DNA from: Burkholderia pyrrocinia
GTDB lineage: Bacteria; Pseudomonadota; Gammaproteobacteria; Burkholderiales; Burkholderiaceae
NCBI RefSeq assembly: GCF_018417535.1
Contig: NZ_CP070979.1
Coordinates: forward strand, 248,001-312,000
Direction of reading: 5' to 3'
Length of the DNA stretch: 64,000 nt
Part shown: one piece after another, positions 57,668 to 64,000 of the stretch
Layout: the number at the start of each line of letters is the position of its first letter
How positions within the stretch are numbered: position 1 is the stretch's first letter
The notes under the pieces: generated by a model
What the model saw: only the letters and a program-made list of their open reading frames with translations
What the model was told of the DNA's origin: nothing
Databases searched by the model: none
Translations under genes and position numbers: made by a program

Positions 57668-58015
57668 ATGACACCGCTGCAAGTCATCCAGAGTCTCGAT
57701 GTGCTCACGAACGCGATCGAAGTCGCGGTCGCCCGGGCCGACTGGAGCGAGGCCGTGCGGGCCGCGGAAGCACGTTCAAGGTTCGTGATTGCGCTTGCGC
57801 CCGATCAACCGGACGAGGTTCGCGCGGCGATCGGGAGAATGCAGGAGATCGATGTCCGGATCTCCACCGTCGCCCGGGAAACGTTCGAGGCACTCATCGC
57901 CGAGGGCTGGATTGCGTTGCACGAAGCCCGGCCGGCGACGCAGGCGTTGGCGGCGAAGCCGCTGTCGCCCGGGGCGGATGCCATGGCATCCCGAAACCCT
58001 TCTTTTCCCGCATGA
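57668..58015 (+). CDS. Small helical protein, FliT-like (weak)
   Basis: A 115-residue protein of helices: IQSLDVLTNAIEVAVARADW, SEAVRAAEARSRFVIALAP and EEVRAAIGRMQEIDVRI-like segments. The layout (a first helix, then a W-x-E motif, then two amphipathic helices) resembles the flagellar chaperone FliT, but it is away from any flagellar operon. AGGAG precedes the ATG. A chemotaxis receptor lies 1.5 kb downstream. Function is uncertain. Confidence 0.5.
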   Translation: MTPLQVIQSLDVLTNAIEVAVARADWSEAVRAAEARSRFVIALAPDQPDEVRAAIGRMQEIDVRISTVARETFEALIAEGWIALHEARPATQALAAKPLSPGADAMASRNPSFPA

Positions 58016-58578
58016 GCGTTACTGCCCGGGCGATGCACATGCTCAATACGCGGGCAGGTCTTTGGACATGCCTGTCGCGGGTCAATGTTTCGGTGGCGGT
58101 ATGCGATTGCGAAAACGCATCAACTCTGTCGATCGACGCGGTGGTTCGTCGACGGCGACCATGAACGAGTGGAGAGCCGCCAACGCATGTGGGCGGTCGC
58201 CACGCCGAAAGCTTGGCGTTCGGTGAAGCCTGGCGGCCGGATATTGACGGACGAAACGGGAATCCCGTGACCGATGGCGATCAGGATGCCGTTATCGCCA
58301 TGAGCCTGCCGAGGGCCTGTCATGTAGCCCGTACCTGGCTAGTTGCCTGACGATGATCTGATCTTCGATCAGAGCGGGTTGCCCTGGTTCCGGCACTCAC
58401 CCTGGAATTGCCCGGAACCCCTTTCGCCGGCCCCGAAACGGGCCGGCTTTTTTTCAGAGGTTCGATTCACGATAAAAATATGATCATGCAGGATGCCAAA
58501 CAATATGGCGAGTGCATCTGAATTGTCTGCGGCAAGCGGTGATGACTGTTTTGATATTCAAGGTAAGTAAGGCTATCT
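58016..58578. other. Intergenic region with terminator
   Basis: About 560 bp with no credible gene. Short open frames near 58085-58270 lack a ribosome-binding site. The right part is AT-rich (58460-58580) and likely the promoter of the deacetylase-like gene. An intrinsic terminator is listed separately. Confidence 0.4.
58426..58454 (+). terminator. Intrinsic terminator
   Basis: GCCGGCCC-CGAAAC-GGGCCGGC followed by seven T residues: the best rho-independent terminator in the window. It lies 411 bp beyond the nearest plus-strand gene, so it may end an unannotated transcript in 58016-58425. Confidence 0.9.
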
Positions 58579-59373
58579 ATGGAATCGTACGCACGATCGG
58601 TACCAGTGGTGATGTACCGCCACGTTTCACCATCGCCCGGGGAGTTCAGCATAACCCCGGAGCACTTCGAATCGCAGATGCACTGGCTGGCGCGTAACGG
58701 ATACGTCACGTTGACGGCGGACGAATTCGCGTGCTTTCTGCACGGCGCGGCCATGCCCGAGAAGTCGATCCTGCTGACGTTCGACGGCGGTTATCTGGAC
58801 AACTATGTCCATGCTCATCCGTGCCTTGTTCGCTATGGCCTTAACGCGATCATGTTTCTTGTCACCGGTCGCGTCCAGGACGGACCCGCTAGATCCTTTC
58901 GCAGTCGTGCTTCCGGTGAGGAACGTTCTCATGCGGAATGCGAACGCCTCGTTCTGATCGGGCAAGCCGACGATGTAACAGTCCGCTGGAGTGAGATCGA
59001 CATCATGCGCGCGGCTGGCACTTTCGAATTTCACAGTCACACGCACAGTCACCTGCGCTGGGGCCAGTTGTGTACCGATCCGGACGACAAAATTGATCGC
59101 ATCCGCACGGACATCGAGACGTCGAAGCGGATTCTGACCGAGAAAACGGGCATGGCATCAGCGCATTTGTGCTGGCCGGAAGGCTGCTGCGACAGTGACT
59201 GTATCGACGCTGCCCGAGCGGCCGGGTTCGAGTACCTCTACACAACGGACAACACTCGACGCAACGTTCCGGGTAGCGCCCCGTACCAGATTCATCGCAT
59301 GGCCGACAGCGGCAGGAATGGAGAGTGGCTGGCGCGAAAGGTGCAGCAATACCAGCACGAGCGGTGGGGGTGA
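58579..59373 (+). CDS. Polysaccharide deacetylase-family protein
   Basis: A 264-residue NodB-type protein (carbohydrate esterase 4 fold). The first motif is ILLTFDGGYLDN (Asp69) where most enzymes have TFDDGY; the second Asp is Gly. EFHSHTHSHL supplies the His-rich metal site, and CWPEGCCDSDCIDAARAAGF is the later motif. It probably acts on, or once acted on, an N-acetylated cell-surface polymer. No signal peptide is visible. The base composition is less GC-rich than the neighbours. The start has a weak ribosome-binding site. Confidence 0.75.
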   Translation: MESYARSVPVVMYRHVSPSPGEFSITPEHFESQMHWLARNGYVTLTADEFACFLHGAAMPEKSILLTFDGGYLDNYVHAHPCLVRYGLNAIMFLVTGRVQDGPARSFRSRASGEERSHAECERLVLIGQADDVTVRWSEIDIMRAAGTFEFHSHTHSHLRWGQLCTDPDDKIDRIRTDIETSKRILTEKTGMASAHLCWPEGCCDSDCIDAARAAGFEYLYTTDNTRRNVPGSAPYQIHRMADSGRNGEWLARKVQQYQHERWG

Positions 59374-59417
59374 TTGTCGAAAACCCTGACGCAAACGATT
59401 GGCGGCCGTCACGTCAT

Positions 59418-59444
59418 TCAAGCAGCACGGCGCGGGGACGATAA
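59418..59444 (+). promoter_or_regulatory. Candidate sigma-28 (FliA) promoter
   Basis: TCAA-N15-GACGATAA, against the consensus TAAA-N15-GCCGATAA, ends 44 bp before the chemotaxis receptor start. Late flagellar and chemotaxis genes commonly use this promoter class. Confidence 0.6.
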
Positions 59445-59488
59445 AGAAGGAAGCCTAACTTTATTCCGTTTTCACGGGGAGAAAAAGC

Positions 59489-61201
59489 ATGAATGTCAGA
59501 CCGATGACGGTACGGTCAAAACTCGCGGTTGCCTTTGGTCTGCTCGCCGGGCTGGTGGTGCTGGTATCGGGACTGGCTTTGCACGCGTTAAGCGACGCAA
59601 ATGACAAGTTCGCCCTGTATGTGCATGGCGTGACCGCGCGCGCGAATACCGTGGGACGGGTGCGCAGTGCGGTCGACCGGCGCGCGATCGCCGCGCGTAA
59701 TCTGGTTCTGGTTACCAAACCCGCCGATCTGGAAATGGAACATGCTGCCGTGACGCAGGCGCATGAGGACGTGCGGGTGCGTTTGAAGCAACTGAACGAT
59801 CTGATGGCTGGCGCAACAGACACGACGGACCAGGCTCGTAGCCTGGTGGCCGAAATCAACCGCGTGGAGAGCGAGTACGGTCCGGTGGCGGCCGACATCG
59901 TCAGACTTGCGCTCGACAACAAACGCGACGAAGCGATCACGAAGATGAACGACCAGTGCCGTCCGCTGCTCGCGGCACTGGCCAAGGCGACCAGAGCGTA
60001 CGCGGAATACACGAACGGGCGCGCCGAGCACCGGGTTCAGGAGGCGGCAGACCAGTATGCCGCGCAGCGCGCGCTGCTCGTCGGCATCTGTCTGGCCGCG
60101 CTCGCCGCTGCTGCCGTCGCGGCGCTGCTGATCACCCGCAGCGTGACGCGGGCACTCGGCGCGGAGCCGGCCGAGCTGGGCGGCGTCACGCGGCGCGTGG
60201 CGGGCGGAGATCTGAGCCCGGTGCCGGGTGCGCGGGCCGCGCCACGTGGGAGCGTGCTCGCGTCGATGGGCGAGATGCAGACGAGCCTCGTGCGCCTGAT
60301 CGGTCAGGTCAGAACCTCGGCGGACAATATTGCCACCGGCACGAGCCAGATCGCTTCGGGTAACCAGGACCTGTCGTCGCGCACCGAGCAGCAAGCGTCT
60401 TCGCTGCAGGAGACCGCCTCGAGCATGGAGGAACTGACCTCTACGGTGAAACAGAACGCGGAAAACGCGCAGCAGGCAAGCGCGCTGGCTGCGAATGCAT
60501 CCGCGGTCGCGCACAAGGGCAGCGCCGTGGTCGGACAGGTCGTGGAGACCATGACCGACCTCAGTCATAGTTCGACGAAGGTCGCGGAGATCACCGGAAT
60601 CATCGAGGGCATCGCGTTCCAGACCAACATCCTGGCCCTGAACGCCGCGGTGGAAGCCGCGCGCGCGGGCGAGCAGGGGCGCGGCTTCGCGGTTGTGGCG
60701 AGCGAGGTTCGAAGCCTCGCGCAGCGCTCGTCGAGCGCCGCGAAGGAGATCAAGGACCTGATCAATGCCTCGGTGCAGAAGATCCACGACGGCTCGACGC
60801 TCGCGGGTGAGGCCGGCAAAACGATGGCCGAAGTCACGCAGGCGGTGGCCCGCGTGACCGATATCATGGGCGAGATCGCAGCGGCCTCGAGCGAACAGAG
60901 CCGGGGTATCGAGCAGGTCAACCAGGCGATCACTCAGATGGATGAAGTCACGCAGCAGAACGCCGCGCTCGTGGAGGAGGCGGCGGCGGCCTCGAAGTCG
61001 CTGGAGGACCAGGGCCGTCAGTTGACCGAGGCGGTGGCGTTTTTCCGTGTCGATGGCGCGCCTGCCGGCATGCCGGTGCGATCGCAGCCGGAGCCGGTGC
61101 GGCCTGCACCTCCCCGGGCCCTGGCCGGCAGGAGGATCTCTGCGTCGGTCGTGCGGACGTCCGTGCCGGCAATGGCCGCTGCCGGCGCGGCTGATGCGTG
61201 A
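59489..61201 (+). CDS. Methyl-accepting chemotaxis protein
   Basis: A 570-residue chemoreceptor. It has TM1 at about 10-32, a periplasmic four-helix-bundle ligand domain (about 33-188) of the Tar type, TM2 near 190-212, a short HAMP region, and the cytoplasmic signalling domain with [20 protein letters not shown] at the hairpin tip. Upstream and downstream of the tip are the methylation-type helices ([20 protein letters not shown]). The C-terminus has no CheR-binding pentapeptide. A sigma-28-like promoter precedes it. The ligand is unknown. Confidence 0.93.
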   Translation: MNVRPMTVRSKLAVAFGLLAGLVVLVSGLALHALSDANDKFALYVHGVTARANTVGRVRSAVDRRAIAARNLVLVTKPADLEMEHAAVTQAHEDVRVRLKQLNDLMAGATDTTDQARSLVAEINRVESEYGPVAADIVRLALDNKRDEAITKMNDQCRPLLAALAKATRAYAEYTNGRAEHRVQEAADQYAAQRALLVGICLAALAAAAVAALLITRSVTRALGAEPAELGGVTRRVAGGDLSPVPGARAAPRGSVLASMGEMQTSLVRLIGQVRTSADNIATGTSQIASGNQDLSSRTEQQASSLQETASSMEELTSTVKQNAENAQQASALAANASAVAHKGSAVVGQVVETMTDLSHSSTKVAEITGIIEGIAFQTNILALNAAVEAARAGEQGRGFAVVASEVRSLAQRSSSAAKEIKDLINASVQKIHDGSTLAGEAGKTMAEVTQAVARVTDIMGEIAAASSEQSRGIEQVNQAITQMDEVTQQNAALVEEAAAASKSLEDQGRQLTEAVAFFRVDGAPAGMPVRSQPEPVRPAPPRALAGRRISASVVRTSVPAMAAAGAADA

Positions 61202-61498
61202 CATGCCTTCCAGGCGGCCCTGCCGCCGACAACCGGGGAAAGACCGATGGATGGAGCTCGTGTGATGCACTGCGCGTGCGGCAGCCCGGTCACGTCGTCG
61301 GCAGTGCGGCTGGCCGGTGTCGCGTCGACCGGATCCGCCGGCGATTGTCCGGGGTCGGCTGCGAATGGCGCCGCGAGCGTCTTCGTGCTCGCATCCGGTT
61401 GCCGCCACGGATGCTCATACGCGCAGATCTCGGCGTGCGACATCGGGGCATCGTTCACAACAGGAATCGCCGACGGAATCATGCCCCGTGCTCCGAGA
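61202..61498. other. Intergenic stretch between convergent genes
   Basis: About 300 bp between the chemoreceptor stop and the ROK gene stop. Open frames on both strands have poor codon patterns and no ribosome-binding site. No terminator with a T-run is evident. Confidence 0.4.
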
Positions 61499-62707
61499 TC
61501 AGGCGTCGTAGCCGACACGCTCGAAGGCCTTCACGCGCGCCCGATCGATGCCCTGCACGATCGCGCCAAGCAGCACCGCGTCCGTTCCCGTCGCGGAGAT
61601 CGCGAAGTCGGGTACCGGGATCGGCAGCGACGCCGACAGGTGTGCGCGGATCGCTGGAACAAGCAGCGCACCGCTGCGACCAATACCGCCCGCCAGCACG
61701 ACGAGCGCGGGATCGAGTACGGGAATGATCGACGCGAGTCCCCATGCGAGCTGACGCGCTTCTTCCGCCACGCATCGTTGTGCGCGCTCATCTCCGGCAT
61801 TGGCCGCGGCAAAGACCTCCTCGGCACTCGACACCACGAGTCCGCATCGCCGCGCATAGGTGACGATGCCCTTTGCCGCCGCGAATGATTCGAAGCCGTG
61901 CTGTGGACCGTCGCCAGTGCGCTTGCCGACCGAGGGTGCGGGGGGAAGCACCGCGATCTCGCCCGCGAACCCGTGCGCGCCTCGATGCAGCCTGCCCCCG
62001 GCCACGATGCCGATACGGATACCGGTGCCGATCGACATGAACACGAAATTCTCGACGTCGCGCCCGAGCCCGTGCCGCTGCTCGCCCAGTGTCGCCAGGT
62101 TGATGTCGTTCTCGATCACGATACCGGCGCCGAGCGCCTCGCGCAGTGACGGGATCAGCCCCGGGCGCTCCCAGTCCGGCAGGTTCGGCGCAAGGCGCAA
62201 CCGGTCGCTGGCCCCGTCGAGCACACCGGGTGAACCGATTACGGTCGCCAGTACGTCGTCGCGCGGCACCTTCTGTTCGTCGAGCATGGCGTCCACGATC
62301 TCGACGATGCGCGCGACCAGTTGCGTCACGCGCGAGGGCGTGCGCTTTTCCAGCCGTGCGATGACGGTACCCGTCAGATCGGCGACCGCGCCGCGAATCC
62401 ATTTTGCGCCGACGTCGATGGCGACCACGAACCCGGCCCGCGCGCGCGGCGCGTACAGCCGCGGCGAACGCCCTGCGTTGCCGGCGCGCACGCCGGTTTG
62501 CTCGACCAGCCCCAGCCGTTCGAGATTGCCGAGCGCAGCCGATACCGTCACCTTCGATAGGCCGGTGCTCGCGGCCAACTGCGGACTGGATGCGGGGGCG
62601 AGCGACAGCAGATGCTGGTAGATCGCCCATTCATTACCCTGACGGACGAATGCCGGCCCCCGGGTAACAGGGACGGTCTGGATAGCTTTCGGGGTGTGGT
62701 GGTTCAT
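61499..62707 (-). CDS. ROK-family transcriptional regulator
   Basis: A 402-residue ROK protein. The N-terminal winged HTH (about 20-80) reads NEWAIYQHLLSLAPASSPQL, STGLSKVTVSAALGNLERLG. The ROK kinase-like domain has AIDVGAKWIRGAVADLTG, IGSPGVLDGASD, ENDINLATLGEQRHGLG and SIGTGIRIGIVAGGRLHRGA. The zinc-binding Cys cluster of typical ROK kinases is not seen (GKRTGDGPQH stands there), so it is a regulator rather than a sugar kinase. It diverges from the permease gene and likely controls it in response to a sugar or related ligand. Confidence 0.9.
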   Translation of the reverse strand: MNHHTPKAIQTVPVTRGPAFVRQGNEWAIYQHLLSLAPASSPQLAASTGLSKVTVSAALGNLERLGLVEQTGVRAGNAGRSPRLYAPRARAGFVVAIDVGAKWIRGAVADLTGTVIARLEKRTPSRVTQLVARIVEIVDAMLDEQKVPRDDVLATVIGSPGVLDGASDRLRLAPNLPDWERPGLIPSLREALGAGIVIENDINLATLGEQRHGLGRDVENFVFMSIGTGIRIGIVAGGRLHRGAHGFAGEIAVLPPAPSVGKRTGDGPQHGFESFAAAKGIVTYARRCGLVVSSAEEVFAAANAGDERAQRCVAEEARQLAWGLASIIPVLDPALVVLAGGIGRSGALLVPAIRAHLSASLPIPVPDFAISATGTDAVLLGAIVQGIDRARVKAFERVGYDA

Positions 62708-62948
62708 GCGGGGCGTGATTTGCGGGATGGCCGATCCTATCAACGACCCGTCTCGCGGGGCAAGCCAATCCCGTGATCAGGGGGGCGTGAGCGAACGCGG
62801 CGGGCGGAGGACAACCGGGTTATTTTGGCGCATTTGAATTCGTAAAGAATCTTTCCTATCATTCGCAACGTGACACCGACAGCGGGAAACGGTGCCGACC
62901 GGAGCAGTTCCGAACGATGAGACGCGGTACAAGCCACATGGAGACACG

Positions 62949-64000
62949 ATGAGCGATTCAACCTGGCAGGACCCCGCCGGCACGCCTGCAAACCCCGCGC
63001 AGGCACCCGGAAACGACGGGCCGCAGTTTCGACGGTCGGTCGGACTGTTTCCGGCGATTGCCGTCAACATGATCCAGATTTGCGGCGTGGGTCCGTTTCT
63101 GACCATCCCGGCGATCGTCGCGGTGATGAATGGACCGCTCGCCGTGATCGGCTGGATTTTCGGTGCGCTGCTCGCGATGAGCGATGGACTGGTATGGGCG
63201 GAACTCGGCGCAGCGATGCCCGGGGCAGGGGGCACGTACCTGTACGTGCGCGAGGCGTTCCAGTACCGCACCGGCAAACTGATGCCGTTCCTGTTCGTCT
63301 GGACCGCGATGCTGTCGATCCCGCTGATCATGAGTACGGGCGTCATCGGCTTTGTCCAGTATCTCGGATTTTTCCTGCCGAACCTCGCGCCCTGGCAGAC
63401 GCATGCCATCAGTATCGCCGTCGTCGCGGTCGTGGTTCTGGCGCTGTATCGCCGTATCGAATCGATCCGCGCGCTGAGCGCGGTGCTGTGGATCATCATG
63501 GTCCTCGCCGTCGGCCTGACGACCGCCGCCGCCTATTCCGATTTCCACCTGAGCCTCGCCATGTCGCTGCCGCCGGATGCGGGCGATATCGGCAAGTTCT
63601 TTACCGGTCTAGGCGCGGGCCTGATCATCGCCATCTACGACTATGCGGGCTATAACACCACCGCGTACATGGGCGACGAGCTGAAGAACCCGGGCCGCGT
63701 GATGCCGCGCTCGATCATCGTCTCGATCGTCGCCATGATGGTGTTCTATCTCGCGATGAACATCGGCGTCATCGGCACGGTGCCGTGGCAGGACGTTGCG
63801 AAGTCGACCTCCGTTGCATCGCTCGTGGTGTCGCGCAATTGGGGGCATGCGGCTGCGGCGTTCGTCACGGTCCTGATCCTGATCGCGGCGTTCGCGTCGG
63901 TGTTCGCCGGCTTGCTCGGAGGTTCGCGAGTGCCGTTCCATGCAGCGCGCGACGGCGTGTTTCTCTCCGCATTCGGCCGGCTGCATCCGAAACACAACTT
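62949..64000 (+). CDS. APC-family amino acid permease, incomplete at window edge
   Basis: 350 codons of a transporter that continues past the right edge. The N-terminus is hydrophilic (SDSTWQDPAGTPANPAQAPG), followed by LFPAIAVNMIQICGVGPFLT in helix 1, AMPGAGGTYLYVREAF and an AIYDYAGYNTTAYMGDELKN stretch, typical of the APC superfamily. At least nine hydrophobic segments are visible. The ATG follows GGAGA. It diverges from a ROK regulator across 241 bp. The substrate is likely an amino acid or amine. Confidence 0.85.
   Translation, partial: MSDSTWQDPAGTPANPAQAPGNDGPQFRRSVGLFPAIAVNMIQICGVGPFLTIPAIVAVMNGPLAVIGWIFGALLAMSDGLVWAELGAAMPGAGGTYLYVREAFQYRTGKLMPFLFVWTAMLSIPLIMSTGVIGFVQYLGFFLPNLAPWQTHAISIAVVAVVVLALYRRIESIRALSAVLWIIMVLAVGLTTAAAYSDFHLSLAMSLPPDAGDIGKFFTGLGAGLIIAIYDYAGYNTTAYMGDELKNPGRVMPRSIIVSIVAMMVFYLAMNIGVIGTVPWQDVAKSTSVASLVVSRNWGHAAAAFVTVLILIAAFASVFAGLLGGSRVPFHAARDGVFLSAFGRLHPKHN

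Noticed and set aside
58085..58270. Short plus-strand frame rich in Trp/Arg
   Set aside because: No ribosome-binding site and no recognisable family.

Overview
The window is GC-rich and densely coded, with short operons of overlapping genes. Its gene content (catBA-benABCD, a second rpoN, encapsulin with DyP peroxidase, R-body genes, DUF3008/DUF1328/DUF3022-type small proteins, many LysR regulators) points to a Burkholderia cepacia complex genome, probably one of the secondary replicons. That assignment is an inference from gene content. I saw no rRNA, tRNA, insertion sequence, prophage or CRISPR array.

Layout. 1-2.6 kb: a small R-body-type locus (sigma factor, RebB-family protein, an alanine-rich partner, and a 148-residue protein with a Cys/His arrangement like CheD/CNF-type deamidases). 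2.8-9.3 kb: a catabolic cluster of unknown substrate (flavin monooxygenase, Rid-family protein, DUF1028, M20 amidohydrolase, LysR, NCS1 permease). 9.4-14.7 kb: a YdeP-type molybdopterin oxidoreductase and a ClpG/ClpK-type stand-alone disaggregase. 15.3-17.6 kb: a family-1 encapsulin and its DyP peroxidase cargo, which ends in a clear targeting peptide. 17.9-19.6 kb: a LysR remnant, a PsiE-family protein and small stress-type proteins. 19.9-24.7 kb: a MocR-type regulator, NAD-dependent formate dehydrogenase, a Rieske/FAD reductase and a small partner.

24.8-30.2 kb: two sigma-54 activators facing each other across 347 bp, followed by a hybrid histidine kinase. 30.2-31.3 kb: a graveyard of four gene fragments (glycosyltransferase, UdgX-type uracil-DNA glycosylase, MFS transporter, LysR). 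31.4-35.8 kb: a LysR regulator, DctA-type symporter, periplasmic binding protein and MHS-family transporter, likely for organic acid uptake. 36-43.6 kb: an island of small stress-type proteins around a second sigma-54 gene, with decayed phospholipase D and MgtC genes and a tandem repeat. 43.7-48.5 kb: HAD phosphatase, SotB-type exporter, SDR, LysR and a hypothetical gene.

48.7-55.2 kb: the benzoate/catechol operon catB-catA-benABCD plus a Rid-family gene, preceded by a consensus BenM/CatM-type operator; BenABC and BenD turn benzoate into catechol, and CatA and CatB take it on to muconolactone. 55.2-64 kb: a membrane protein, a truncated P-loop protein, an orphan OmpR-type response regulator, a polysaccharide deacetylase-like protein, a chemotaxis receptor with a sigma-28-like promoter, a ROK regulator, and an amino acid permease that runs off the right edge.
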